A stretch of 64,000 bases of DNA from G963665925 sp963665925 (GCA_963665925.1 OY762511.1:2914001-2978000); one strand, 5' to 3'. Counted from the stretch's first letter, positions 1 to 7,793 are shown. Notes: a model not told the origin generated them from the sequence alone. Translations and numbers: made by a program.

Positions 1-50
1 ATGACCCCGTGACTGTAATGAATATGCGTTTAACGACTGCGGGGGGATAA
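1..50 (+). CDS. Possible 3' end of an upstream gene (truncated by window edge)
   Basis: The third reading frame is open from the window edge to a TAA at 48-50, ending in residues DPVTVMNMRLTTAGG. The stop lies one base before the ferredoxin ATG, as expected for the last gene of an operon whose start is outside the window. Fifteen codons are too few to identify a product, and a chance open stretch of this length is quite possible. Confidence 0.25.
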   Translation, partial: DPVTVMNMRLTTAGG

Positions 51-51
51 T

Positions 52-216
52 ATGAAAATTGATGCGGCAAAATGTACCGGTTGCGGTTTGTGTAAAGAGT
101 CGTGTGCGGTTGATGCCATTGCGTTAATTGGCGGTAAGGCGGAGCTTGATACCACAAGATGCATCAAGTGCCGTATGTGTCTGGCGGTGTGCCCGGTCAA
201 AGCTGTTAAAATGTAG
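52..216 (+). CDS. Small 2[4Fe-4S] ferredoxin (54 aa)
   Basis: This short gene encodes a bacterial-type ferredoxin. Two cluster motifs are visible: CTGCGLC followed by ESC near residues 8-18, and CIKCRMC followed by CP near residues 37-48. This is the classic C-x2-C-x2-C-x3-C arrangement that binds two [4Fe-4S] clusters and carries low-potential electrons in the cytoplasm. GGGGGGA just upstream acts as the ribosome binding site. It is followed by a strong terminator, so it is the last gene of an operon mostly outside the window. Its electron partner is probably encoded upstream. The 54-residue length is normal for clostridial ferredoxins. Confidence 0.9.
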   Translation: MKIDAAKCTGCGLCKESCAVDAIALIGGKAELDTTRCIKCRMCLAVCPVKAVKM

Positions 217-254
217 CCGGATATACTGAATACAAGAAAAGAACCAGTAAAGTG

Positions 255-307
255 AAAAAGGACCTGAAAGTACAGTCACAAATGACTGTATTTCCAGGTC
301 CTTTTTA
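255..307. terminator. Bidirectional intrinsic terminator
   Basis: AAAAAGGACCTG at 255-266 pairs with CAGGTCCTTTTT at 296-307, and an inner stem TACAGTCA/TGACTGTA extends it. A-run and T-run on opposite sides let it stop the ferredoxin transcript on the plus strand and the convergent minus-strand gene that ends at 316. Confidence 0.9.
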
Positions 308-315
308 CTTGCAGC

Positions 316-816
316 TTATTCTTGATTCCAGCGTCCGCCTCTGCCAGCGCCTGATCCATCTCTAAGACCGTTTCCGTTTTGAGCACCGCTGCCATCTTTA
401 AGTCCGTAGCCGCCTTGTGCGCCAAATCCATTCCCTGCATTTCCACCGCTGTTTCTGCCAAATCCCATGTTCATTCCTTGAAGAAGACGGGCTGGATCTG
501 TTCCGTCACACGCTTCCATTGCTGAAAGTATTTCATCAGCTTCTTCCTGAGTCATATCGCCAGAATCAACGAGTGCTTGGATTTTGTCTTCTTTTACCCC
601 GAGAAATTGGGCTTTGAAAGCATCCCAGTATCCATTTTCTTTTGCAAGATCCCCAAATCGCTCGCCTGCGCCGCGTGCTGCATAAGCCTCTTCTACTGTA
701 ATGCCAGCCTCATCAGCATAGATTTCAGCAGGACTTTGGAGTGTATCTGCAAAACTCATTGCACCTGCACTGAGAACGAGTAAACCTGTAACCGCTAAGC
801 TCATAACCTTTTTCAT
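316..816 (-). CDS. Secreted protein with Gly/Asn-rich tail (166 aa), unknown function
   Basis: The N-terminus is a clear signal peptide: Lys-Lys, a hydrophobic core at about residues 5-20, and cleavage expected after SFA near residue 23. A helical segment of about 90 residues follows, with the stretch DSGDMTQEEADEILSAME resembling the helical repeats of small secreted DUF2680-type proteins (weak, from memory). The last 50 residues are low complexity, rich in Gly, Asn and Asp (GFGRN, GNGFG, two copies of GLxDGSGA). The start is supported by AGGAGG just upstream. A similar Gly/Asn tail ends the DUF2202 protein at 29768-30355. A metal or surface-binding role is possible but unproven. Confidence 0.75.
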   Translation of the reverse strand: MKKVMSLAVTGLLVLSAGAMSFADTLQSPAEIYADEAGITVEEAYAARGAGERFGDLAKENGYWDAFKAQFLGVKEDKIQALVDSGDMTQEEADEILSAMEACDGTDPARLLQGMNMGFGRNSGGNAGNGFGAQGGYGLKDGSGAQNGNGLRDGSGAGRGGRWNQE

Positions 817-862
817 TTGTATTTCCTCCTTATGATTTGTCTTCCTTAAGTTTCCTATGTTT

Positions 863-890
863 GTCTTACTGTGATTACATGATAACCCCG
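863..890 (-). promoter_or_regulatory. Putative sigma-A promoter of the secreted protein gene
   Basis: Read on the minus strand, TTGTCA is followed after 16 bases by TGTAAT, about 50 bases upstream of the ATG at 816. Both hexamers are close to the -35 and -10 consensus. Further upstream (968-980) lies GGCATGTGCC, one base from the GGCATATGCC motif found around 4180-4302. Confidence 0.5.
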
Positions 891-992
891 TTTTGTGACA
901 ACTGTGTGGCAGCCTTGTAACGATTTAATGCAATTTGAAAAATGCGTGGAAGCATATGTTTGCCTATTTGGCATGTGCCCTGCAAAGTTAAT

Positions 993-1029
993 AAAGCGAG
1001 GACGTACACAGTGTGCACGTCCTCGCTTT
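993..1029 (-). terminator. Intrinsic terminator of the flavoprotein operon
   Basis: AAAGCGAGGACGT pairs perfectly with ACGTCCTCGCTTT around a short loop. It lies 42 bases past the stop of the minus-strand flavoprotein gene (1071-2408) and probably ends that operon. Confidence 0.8.
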
Positions 1030-1070
1030 AATGTAGGGTAGTAAAATGTAACTATGGGTTTATTAAAAAG

Positions 1071-2408
1071 TTATTTGGATGACAGTGCTTTGAGGCCCGC
1101 CTGATGCAGGATATACATATTAGGCGATGCGGTTCCCATAGGCTGTGTTCCATATAGATAACTGTAAAGGTCATGTGCTGTGGCATTGTTTTGAATGGCA
1201 ATGCCGATTGCGTTGATGGTTTCAGCAACTTCCTTGTCTCCTGAAAGCTGTGCGCCGAGTAGTGTTAAGGTATCTGCAGCAAAGTAGAACACACCCTCTG
1301 TAATAACTGTATTTGGAAGTGTGGCTGGATGCTTGTTTGCTGCGCTAAGGGCAATTTCTACCCCGTCGTACTGTGTATTTTCAATTTGAGCCTTTGTCAT
1401 ACCGGCTGCAGCGTAGTATTTGCCGTCGATGACAGTGGAAAACAGGTTCGTAATTCCCAGAACAGATAATGGCGTATTTTGACTGGATAGGTTAATTGCA
1501 GCATTTCGACCCTCTTTAGCAGCAATTGACGCAAGACGCACATTGCTTGCATCACCTGAAAATATATCGATTTTTGAAGCGCAGTCTCCAATTGCAAAGA
1601 TTGAAGGGTCTGAAGTCTGCTGGAATTCGTTGACCTTCACTGCTTTTCTAACGTCGAGTTCAAGACCGCAGCCGCTGGCAAGATCTACGTTTGGAAAAGC
1701 ACCAATTGCCATGAAAACAAGATCGGTTTTGATTTCGTCACCATTGCCAAGTACAACACTTTCAACCCGATCGCTACCCTTAAAGGACTGCACACCCACG
1801 CCTGTAAGCACATTGATGCCATGCTTTGACAGCGATGCTTCGATTTGAGCAGAGTAGTTGGCTTCAAATGCCACGCTCAGTACGTGTGGTGCGAGTTCTA
1901 CAAGGGTGATTTCCTTGTTCCCGAGCTTATTGATTTCATCTGCCAGTTCCACGCCAATAAAGCCGCCGCCTACGATAACGATAGACTCTGCTTTTTCCAC
2001 GACAGGTCTAAGTGCTGCGATTTTATCAAGGTCCTTTTCTATTACGTGGATGCCGCATAGGTCTTTTCCGGGAAATGGCGGGAATACTGGATGTGAACCT
2101 GTTGCAAGAACAAGCTGGTCGTAGGGATAGTCTTTGCCCGAAGCCGTTCTTACACACTTTGATTCACGGTCAATATTAACAACATCATCTATAATCAGGT
2201 CTGCCCCCTTGTCAAGGAGCTTTTTATCGCTTGACTGATTCTTCATAGGGTCATCCAAGGTACCGAAGGCATATGGAATTCCGCAAGGAACAGGGCCCTT
2301 GGCATTGCTTCTGATTACAGTGAAATATGTATCCTTTTCAAAGGCGAATGCTGCGCCCAGGAAACCTTTGGCAGCCACACCGCCACCGATGATAACGACT
2401 TGTTTCAT
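1071..2408 (-). CDS. FAD/NAD(P)-dependent disulfide-type oxidoreductase, CoA-disulfide reductase / NADH oxidase family (445 aa)
   Basis: The protein has the two-dinucleotide-fold architecture of the pyridine nucleotide-disulfide oxidoreductases. An FAD-binding GGGVAAKG lies at residues 8-15, a redox-active cysteine in PCGIPYAFG near residue 42, ATGSHP near 105, the NAD(P)-binding GGGFIGVE near 147-154, and AIGDCAS near 272. A C-terminal dimerisation domain ends in the YGTQPM region. The single N-terminal cysteine places it with CoA-disulfide reductases, NADH oxidases/peroxidases and sulfur reductases, rather than with two-cysteine glutathione-reductase-type enzymes. It is the second gene of a minus-strand operon behind a membrane protein with a CsoR-like operator, which favours persulfide or thiol stress. 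Its paralogue is at 4325-5680. The exact substrate cannot be read from sequence. Confidence 0.85.
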   Translation of the reverse strand: MKQVVIIGGGVAAKGFLGAAFAFEKDTYFTVIRSNAKGPVPCGIPYAFGTLDDPMKNQSSDKKLLDKGADLIIDDVVNIDRESKCVRTASGKDYPYDQLVLATGSHPVFPPFPGKDLCGIHVIEKDLDKIAALRPVVEKAESIVIVGGGFIGVELADEINKLGNKEITLVELAPHVLSVAFEANYSAQIEASLSKHGINVLTGVGVQSFKGSDRVESVVLGNGDEIKTDLVFMAIGAFPNVDLASGCGLELDVRKAVKVNEFQQTSDPSIFAIGDCASKIDIFSGDASNVRLASIAAKEGRNAAINLSSQNTPLSVLGITNLFSTVIDGKYYAAAGMTKAQIENTQYDGVEIALSAANKHPATLPNTVITEGVFYFAADTLTLLGAQLSGDKEVAETINAIGIAIQNNATAHDLYSYLYGTQPMGTASPNMYILHQAGLKALSSK

Positions 2409-2466
2409 TTTTTTCTCCCCAATCTAAATAGAATACAATATGACTTTGTCAGTTAACTGACAGCGT

Positions 2467-3687
2467 TTATAAGCTTGCATTTTGTAGCGCATTGGCATTT
2501 TGCTGTGGTAAATTTGACTTTCTGCTGATTTTATTCAGCGTGAGAACGGTTTTGACCTGTACAAGAGTAAAGGGAAGAACCATCAGCAGGTGCAGTGCAC
2601 TGAACTGTTCGACAAATCCTGTCTTAATAAAGCCGTAGTGGATGTAAAACATACCAAGAACGACAAAAGCCACACCTGGACAAATGAGCGAGAAACTTCC
2701 GACGTGAAAGGCATCGCCATGGATATATTTTTCAAAGTATCTGTTATGCTTCATAACGGCATAGCCCAAAATTCCGAATATGATCTGCACAGAAATCAGC
2801 GTAGTAAGTACCGCCATTAACAGTACTGGATTTGGGTTCTTGTCCAGAAAATGATGGTATACGCCAGAAATCAGTCTGACAAGTGTGATACCCATGAGGG
2901 TTACGATTGGAATTAGGATCCAGAATGTCGGTGAGACCTTTTCATCAACCCCTTGTCGGAGAATCGATTTGAATCCGAGAATAAGCTTCAAATTGACGAG
3001 GAAAAGGGCTAGGATAAAGAAGAAGACTGAACCGGCAAATGCAATAATGTTGGTTGCAAGTGTATGGCTCATGGCTGCGGATGCAGCAATTCCAACAGAA
3101 ACCATGATGAATGCGAAGGGGGCAATCATCTGTCCCAGGTGATTGTTTTTGTCAAAATCAAAATTACCTTGAGTCAATGTGTTTTTGAAATATCGAATGA
3201 ATATCTGCAGCGCGTAGGCGCCGATCAGTGCAAATGCTGCGACTGCAGCAGGAAATAGATATTCTACGTAGGTCCATAGGTTTGGAATATACACCGCACC
3301 AAGAATGAATAGAACATTCACACCCATTGCCATCGTCAGTGGAATTGCCATAAGTGAGATTTCATCATTGGTACCTAGGAGCTCTTGGTAGGCGCTGGTC
3401 TTTGCGAAGACTTGGTAACGCCTGTATTGTTTAATGAATTCAACGAAATACCTGAAAGAAAAGTACAGAATGATTATAAGTACGGCGCCTGTCATCCAAG
3501 ATTGCAGTGTACCGCGGCTTAGTACGCTGTATACATCACTGAATATGGGGATCGGCGTCTTGTGCTTAATAAAAAACATCAGGTACATGAAAAAAGATAC
3601 TGCGAGCCCGCCGTTCCCAAGTGCCTTTAGGAACCAGTTCGGGTTGAAACGCTTGTCATTGTTTTTGCTAATTGAAATAACATTCAT
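2467..3687 (-). CDS. Ten-helix integral membrane protein, TehA/SLAC1- or TsoY-like (406 aa)
   Basis: About ten hydrophobic segments spread evenly through the protein mark an integral membrane carrier or channel. The size and helix layout recall the SLAC1/TehA anion-channel fold and clostridial proteins labelled TsoY; this family link is from memory and needs a profile search. The ATG at 3687 is preferred over an in-frame GTG at 3696, because GGAGGTGG lies directly on the GTG but at proper spacing from the ATG. It is the first gene of an operon with the CoA-disulfide-reductase-like flavoprotein 58 bases downstream. The C-terminus is polar (QQNANALQNASL). A role in export of a sulfur species or anion is inferred only from the neighbour and the operator. 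Confidence 0.7.
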   Translation of the reverse strand: MNVISISKNNDKRFNPNWFLKALGNGGLAVSFFMYLMFFIKHKTPIPIFSDVYSVLSRGTLQSWMTGAVLIIILYFSFRYFVEFIKQYRRYQVFAKTSAYQELLGTNDEISLMAIPLTMAMGVNVLFILGAVYIPNLWTYVEYLFPAAVAAFALIGAYALQIFIRYFKNTLTQGNFDFDKNNHLGQMIAPFAFIMVSVGIAASAAMSHTLATNIIAFAGSVFFFILALFLVNLKLILGFKSILRQGVDEKVSPTFWILIPIVTLMGITLVRLISGVYHHFLDKNPNPVLLMAVLTTLISVQIIFGILGYAVMKHNRYFEKYIHGDAFHVGSFSLICPGVAFVVLGMFYIHYGFIKTGFVEQFSALHLLMVLPFTLVQVKTVLTLNKISRKSNLPQQNANALQNASL

Positions 3688-3708
3688 AATTTCCACCTCC
3701 GAAATTCC

Positions 3709-3727
3709 ACCCCCTACAGGTGGGGGT
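3709..3727 (-). promoter_or_regulatory. CsoR/CstR-type operator candidate overlapping the transcription start
   Basis: ACCCCC-N7-GGGGGT is a GC-only inverted repeat in an AT-rich promoter. It resembles operators of the CsoR/CstR/FrmR repressor family (copper, persulfide or formaldehyde sensing). It lies about 9 bases downstream of the -10 box, so binding would block transcription initiation. Confidence 0.5.
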
Positions 3728-3735
3728 CGTACATT

Positions 3736-3764
3736 ATCCTACACGGCAAAAATTCGAATGTCAA
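3736..3764 (-). promoter_or_regulatory. Sigma-A promoter of the membrane protein / flavoprotein operon
   Basis: On the minus strand a perfect TTGACA (3764-3759) is followed after 17 bases by TAGGAT (3741-3736). The start site would fall near 3729, immediately before the GC-rich inverted repeat. A GCATATGCC copy (3776-3787) lies just upstream of the -35. Confidence 0.65.
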
Positions 3765-3840
3765 TCATTTTTATTAGCATATGCCATTAAAAGAATTTTC
3801 CAATTTACAACTTGAAGGCTGAATAACACATGAAAAACAA

Positions 3841-3862
3841 AATTGCGCTCAAGTGAGCGCAA
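3841..3862 (-). terminator. Intrinsic terminator after the DUF5320 gene
   Basis: AATTGCGCTCA pairs with TGAGCGCAATT, nearly perfect and with almost no loop. On the minus strand it is followed by TTTTGTTTTT, a convincing U-run, 15 bases past the stop at 3877. Confidence 0.8.
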
Positions 3863-3876
3863 TTGATACAGCATTT

Positions 3877-4128
3877 CTATTTGTTGAGCATTGCTTCAAG
3901 TTTTTGAATGCGTTCCTGCAATGATTCTATAAGTGTACTTTCTGAGTCTGCTGGTGCGCCGCATCCGAAACCTCTTCCACAGCGTCTGCCGCGTCCAGAA
4001 CCTTTTCTCATACCACGGCGGCCATAGCCATACTCAGTATTGTTATCATCGTTTCCTGCACATTTTCCCAGACCACGTCCAGTCATTTCGCCTTTTCCCA
4101 TTGGGCCAGTTCCATCAAATCTTGGCAT
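3877..4128 (-). CDS. DUF5320-like Gly/Arg-rich small protein (83 aa)
   Basis: The N-terminus MPRFDGTGPMGKGEMTGRGL is the hallmark of the DUF5320 family (MPRGDGTGPxGxGPMTGRG...). A Gly/Arg/Cys-rich middle with three cysteines and a C-terminal coiled coil (LIESLQERIQKLEAMLNK) follow. AGGAGG sits upstream of the ATG. Proteins of this family typically neighbour NifX-like and MinD-like ATPase genes, and here it is divergent from exactly such a cluster with shared operator motifs, so co-regulation is very likely. The molecular function is unknown. The cysteines and glycines could bind metal or an iron-sulfur cluster. Confidence 0.85.
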   Translation of the reverse strand: MPRFDGTGPMGKGEMTGRGLGKCAGNDDNNTEYGYGRRGMRKGSGRGRRCGRGFGCGAPADSESTLIESLQERIQKLEAMLNK

Positions 4129-4177
4129 TTTTCTTCCTCCTCGTAGGGTGTTAATAAGATAATCTATTCATTTTGTT

Positions 4178-4302
4178 ATGGGCATATGCTCTTTACGCTT
4201 TTAGTATATCACCTTATGGGCATATGTCAATTAAATTCCAAAAATAGTTATGGGTATTTGACATAAAGTTCAAATTGGGTATAATTAAAATGGCATATGC
4301 CA
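4178..4302. promoter_or_regulatory. Divergent promoters with four GGCATATGCC-type operator copies
   Basis: Two strong promoters diverge here. The plus promoter is TTGACA (4258-4263), 16 bases, TATAAT (4280-4285). The minus promoter is TTGACA (4230-4225), 16 bases, TATACT (4208-4203). Each has one motif copy over its -35 (4250-4262 TGGGTATTTGACA; 4216-4229 ATGGGCATATGTCA) and one just downstream of its start (4291-4302 TGGCATATGCCA, a perfect palindrome; 4178-4191 ATGGGCATATGCTC). This mirror-image layout suggests repression of both sides by one dimeric regulator. Confidence 0.7.
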
Positions 4303-4324
4303 ATATGAAACTGGAGGTTGTGAA

Positions 4325-5680
4325 ATGGAAAATTTTAAAAATGCGGACATACTTGTAATCGGGGGAAGTGCAGCGGGTCTGGTTGCGGCGATGACTGCAA
4401 AATCAAGTTATCCGGAGAAAAATGTTGTCGTAGTACGTAAAGAAGAAAAGGTAATGATTCCATGTGGCATTCCCTACATATTTGGTTCACTTGGAACATC
4501 GGACAATAATATTTTGCCTGATGCGGGTCTTAACAAATTGGGTGTCGAGATTTTAGTAGATGTGGTTCATGAAATCAACAAAGAAGAGAAGGTATGTGCC
4601 CTTGCTGGCGGTGCGCAGATCAAATATGACAAATTGATTCTTGCAACTGGTTCACAGCCATTTATGCCAAACTGGCTAAAAGGCGCACAGCTTGAGAATG
4701 TATTTACTATTCCAAAGAACAAAGTATATTTGGATGCTTTTATGGACAAGCTTGAAGGGCTTAAAAATATCGTGGTTGTCGGTGCAGGGTTCATTGGGGT
4801 TGAAACATCTGACGAACTGAACAAAAACGATAAGAACATCACCCTTGTTGAAATCCAAAATAGAATTCTTGGTGCAGCTTTCGACGAGGATGTAGCATTG
4901 AATGCTCAGGAAAAGCTTGCTGCAAGAGGTGTCGATATTCGCACAGGTGTGGGCATTGAAGAAATCAAAGGCTCTGGCAAGGTTGAATCTGTCAAGCTTT
5001 CAAATGGTGAAGAACTAAAGGCAGATGCTGTGATTCTTTCCATGGGATACAGACCGAATGTAGAACTTGCTAAAGCAGCCGGTGTAAAAATCAATGAGCT
5101 TGGTTTTATTCAAGTGGATGAATACCTGAGAACATCAGAAGCGGATATTTTTGCCGCTGGCGACTGTGCTGAAAAACGTGATTTCGCTACAGGCAAGCTT
5201 TCAACAACCATGCTGGCATCAACAGCTTGTGCTGAAGCACGCGTTGCGAGCCTGAATCTTTATAGCCTCTCTACTGTAAGATCCTTCAAGGGGACAATTG
5301 GAATTTACTCTACAAATATTGGAGAAAGTTCATATGGCGTTGCGGGACTGACTGAGAGCTCGGCTGTCAAAGAAGGATTTGACATTGTAAGCGGCTCTTT
5401 CACAGGTATGGACAGACACCCAGGCAAGCTTGCCGGCGCGCATGAGCAAATGGTCAAACTGGTTGTTTCAAGAGACAGCGGCCGTATTCTTGGCGGTGAA
5501 GTCATTGGTGGAACAAGCGTAGGTGAGCTGATTAATGTCATTGGATTTGTAATCCAGGGTGGTATGACGCTGACAGATCTACTGGTTTCACAAATCGGAA
5601 CACAGCCAATGCTGACAGCTTCTCCGGCAGCTTATCCACTGATTAAAGCAGCTGAAGTGATTTCCAGAAAAATTGGATAG
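4325..5680 (+). CDS. FAD-dependent disulfide-type oxidoreductase, CoA-disulfide reductase / NADH oxidase family (451 aa)
   Basis: This is a paralogue of the flavoprotein at 1071-2408. It shows the FAD-binding GGSAAGLVAA at about residues 12-21, the active-site cysteine in MIPCGIPYIFG near residue 43, ATGSQP near 105, NAD-binding GAGFIGVE near 150, the FAD-contacting AAGDCAE near 275, and a C-terminal IGTQPMLTASP dimer-interface segment. It opens an operon with NifX-like and MinD-like genes, spaced 23 bases from the next gene, behind a consensus promoter and palindromic operators. GGAGG lies upstream of the ATG. A redox role for the cluster that follows (supplying electrons, or reducing a thiol or sulfur species) is inferred. 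Confidence 0.85.
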   Translation: MENFKNADILVIGGSAAGLVAAMTAKSSYPEKNVVVVRKEEKVMIPCGIPYIFGSLGTSDNNILPDAGLNKLGVEILVDVVHEINKEEKVCALAGGAQIKYDKLILATGSQPFMPNWLKGAQLENVFTIPKNKVYLDAFMDKLEGLKNIVVVGAGFIGVETSDELNKNDKNITLVEIQNRILGAAFDEDVALNAQEKLAARGVDIRTGVGIEEIKGSGKVESVKLSNGEELKADAVILSMGYRPNVELAKAAGVKINELGFIQVDEYLRTSEADIFAAGDCAEKRDFATGKLSTTMLASTACAEARVASLNLYSLSTVRSFKGTIGIYSTNIGESSYGVAGLTESSAVKEGFDIVSGSFTGMDRHPGKLAGAHEQMVKLVVSRDSGRILGGEVIGGTSVGELINVIGFVIQGGMTLTDLLVSQIGTQPMLTASPAAYPLIKAAEVISRKIG

Positions 5681-5703
5681 TAATTTGAATTGGAGGAAAA
5701 TTT

Positions 5704-6060
5704 ATGAAGATTGCTGTTACAAGTACTGCTGATTCAAAGCAGGCTATGATGGACGAACGTTTTGGTCGTTGTGCATACTTTGCTGTATATGACACAGACG
5801 CACAAACGTACGCGTTTTTAGACAACAACGCATCGGCTTCTGGGCATGGCGCAGGTATTGGTGCTGCTCAATATGTAGCTGACTTAGGTGTGGGCGTGGT
5901 CCTGACGGGTAACCTGGGACCTAAAGCAAAGCAGGTTCTTGACGCGTCTGGTGTCAAAGGCTTTAAGCTAAGCGCGTTGAATGTTGAAGATGCAATCAAG
6001 GCTTATCAAGATGGACAGGCTGAGGAAATTACAAGTGCTGGACCATCGCATCAGGGCTAG
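5704..6060 (+). CDS. NifX/NifB-type dinitrogenase iron-molybdenum cofactor-binding domain protein (118 aa)
   Basis: The sequence starts KIAVTSTADSKQAMMDERFGRCAYFAVYD and contains GAGIGAAQYVADLGVGVVLTGNLGPKA, the conserved core of the Nitro_FeMo-Co family. The fold is a small ribonuclease-H-like domain that can hold iron-sulfur or heterometal clusters in NifX, NafY and NifB. No nitrogenase genes are in the window, so this is one of the many stand-alone members in anaerobes whose function is unknown. It lies between the flavoprotein and two MinD-like ATPases in one operon. A second copy closes the operon at 7794-8159. Confidence 0.9.
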   Translation: MKIAVTSTADSKQAMMDERFGRCAYFAVYDTDAQTYAFLDNNASASGHGAGIGAAQYVADLGVGVVLTGNLGPKAKQVLDASGVKGFKLSALNVEDAIKAYQDGQAEEITSAGPSHQG

Positions 6061-6074
6061 AACGTGGTGATACA

Positions 6075-6938
6075 ATGAATATAGCAATTTTGAGCGGTAA
6101 GGGCGGTACAGGAAAAACGACGGTTTCAACCAATTTGGCTGTTACAATGGGATGCCATTATATTGATACGGACGTCGAAGAGCCAAATGGCCATATTTTC
6201 CTTAAACCAAGTTCGTGTCAGACGGCACCTGTTTCAGTCCTAGTTCCGCAGGTAGATAAAGAAATCTGCACCCTTTGTGGAAAATGTGCGCAGGTTTGTC
6301 AGTTCAATGCGCTTGCAAAAACAATAACAGGCATTATGCTGTTTGAAGATTTGTGCCATGGATGCGGCGCCTGCTCCATTGCGTGTCCTGTTCAGGCAAT
6401 TACGGAAGTTGAGCGTGGAGTCGGTGTTATGATGGTCGGCAAGTTGAGCAGGCAGCTGTTCATGAATGGCACCCTGAATATCAAAGAGCCAATGGCTGGG
6501 CCGATTATCAGTAAGTTGAAAGCGTTTATTCCCAAGGAAGGCGATGCCTTGATTGACTGTTCACCGGGCACGTCGTGCAATGTGGTTAAGGGGCTTGAAG
6601 GCTCGGATTACGCGGTGCTTGTAACTGAACCCACGAAATTTGGACTTCATGATCTGAAGCTGGCTGTGAAGCTTGTACGTGACATGGACATTCGCTTTGG
6701 CATTGTCATCAACAGAAGTGATGAAAATTCTGAAATGATCAGGACTTATTGCTCTGACGAAGCGATTACGCTTCTTGGTGAAATTCCATTTTCAAGAAAG
6801 GCAGCTGAGCTGTATTCTGTGGGTCATCTTCTCATTGAGGACGAGGCGTTCAAGAAGGTCTTCGACGATATTGCCGCAGAGCTTAACAAACAAGCGGGCA
6901 GACGTCCAGAACAGGATGGTGAAGCATGCAGCTCGTAA
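6075..6938 (+). CDS. MinD/Mrp-family P-loop ATPase with inserted 2[4Fe-4S] ferredoxin domain (287 aa)
   Basis: A deviant Walker A (SGKGGTGKTT) lies at residues 7-16. A ferredoxin module follows the switch region with CTLCGKCAQVC and CHGCGACSIAC motifs at roughly residues 63-105. DCSPGTSC near residue 157 is the Walker B region. The protein is related to ApbC/Mrp iron-sulfur carrier ATPases and MinD. It probably acts in the cytoplasm in metallocluster transfer, coupled to the NifX-like neighbours. The 3' end overlaps the next, homologous gene by 13 bases, suggesting translational coupling and perhaps a heterodimer. Confidence 0.9.
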   Translation: MNIAILSGKGGTGKTTVSTNLAVTMGCHYIDTDVEEPNGHIFLKPSSCQTAPVSVLVPQVDKEICTLCGKCAQVCQFNALAKTITGIMLFEDLCHGCGACSIACPVQAITEVERGVGVMMVGKLSRQLFMNGTLNIKEPMAGPIISKLKAFIPKEGDALIDCSPGTSCNVVKGLEGSDYAVLVTEPTKFGLHDLKLAVKLVRDMDIRFGIVINRSDENSEMIRTYCSDEAITLLGEIPFSRKAAELYSVGHLLIEDEAFKKVFDDIAAELNKQAGRRPEQDGEACSS

Positions 6939-7792
6939 TTATTAGCGGTAAGGGTGGCACGGGAAAAACAACGATTGCCGCATCCTTTGCCTACTTGGCT
7001 GGAACAGACTTGATCAAGGTCGACTGCGATGTCGATGCATCCAATTTGCATCTTATGTTCGGTGGAACAGATTTTGAAACAAAACCATTCGAAGGTGCAA
7101 AAATTGGGATTGTTGATGAAGCAAAGTGCATTGCATGTGATGTGTGCATGAATACATGCCGTTTCGGTGCCATTGAAATGAAAGGCGCATCGGCGTGGGT
7201 GAATCCCTTGAAATGTGAAGGGTGTGGTGCCTGTGTCGTAGCCTGTCCTCAGAAAGCCATCAGGCTGGAAGATGAAGTGACGGGAAACACAATTCTGACA
7301 CGCTCTCAAGAGGGGGTCATATCCAGGGCGGAAATGTCTCCTGGCGCTGAAGGCTCAGGGAAGCTGGTGACCCAGGTGCGCAAAAATGCCAAGGCCTATG
7401 CAGGCGATACGGCAGATTTCATTATTGACGGGTCACCTGGAATTGGATGTTCGGTTATGGCTTCAATAACAGGCTGTGATTACGCGATTATTGTAACAGA
7501 GCCAACCCTGTCGGGTTATGAAGATTTTAAGCGTGTTTATACACTTACAAAGCATTTTGGATTAAAGGCAGCTGCAGTTATAAACAAGTATGACATCAAT
7601 CCGGAAATGTCAGGGCGCATTGAGGCGTATTGCGGTATTGAACGTGTTAAGGTAATTGGCAGAATCCCATTTGATGATCAGGTTAAGAATTCCATCAATA
7701 CGGGTGTGCCTATTTCAAGCTATAAGGATTCTACAGCTGGGCAGGCCGTTGTAGATGCATGGCGTGCGTTTAAGAAAATAGCGGAGGTTTAA
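6926..7792 (+). CDS. MinD/Mrp-family P-loop ATPase with inserted 2[4Fe-4S] ferredoxin domain (288 aa)
   Basis: This is a tandem homologue of the preceding gene. SGKGGTGKTT lies at residues 7-16, the ferredoxin insert has CIACDVCMNTC and CEGCGACVVAC at about residues 68-106, and DGSPGIGC is near 170. It starts inside the 3' end of the upstream gene, with AGGATGGTGAAGC as ribosome binding context. Pairs of such ATPases flanked by NifX-like and DUF5320 proteins recur in strict anaerobes and archaea, and an iron-sulfur or heterometal cluster assembly role is generally supposed, not proven. The stop is two bases before the next gene. Confidence 0.9.
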   Translation: MQLVIISGKGGTGKTTIAASFAYLAGTDLIKVDCDVDASNLHLMFGGTDFETKPFEGAKIGIVDEAKCIACDVCMNTCRFGAIEMKGASAWVNPLKCEGCGACVVACPQKAIRLEDEVTGNTILTRSQEGVISRAEMSPGAEGSGKLVTQVRKNAKAYAGDTADFIIDGSPGIGCSVMASITGCDYAIIVTEPTLSGYEDFKRVYTLTKHFGLKAAAVINKYDINPEMSGRIEAYCGIERVKVIGRIPFDDQVKNSINTGVPISSYKDSTAGQAVVDAWRAFKKIAEV

Positions 7793-7793
7793 T

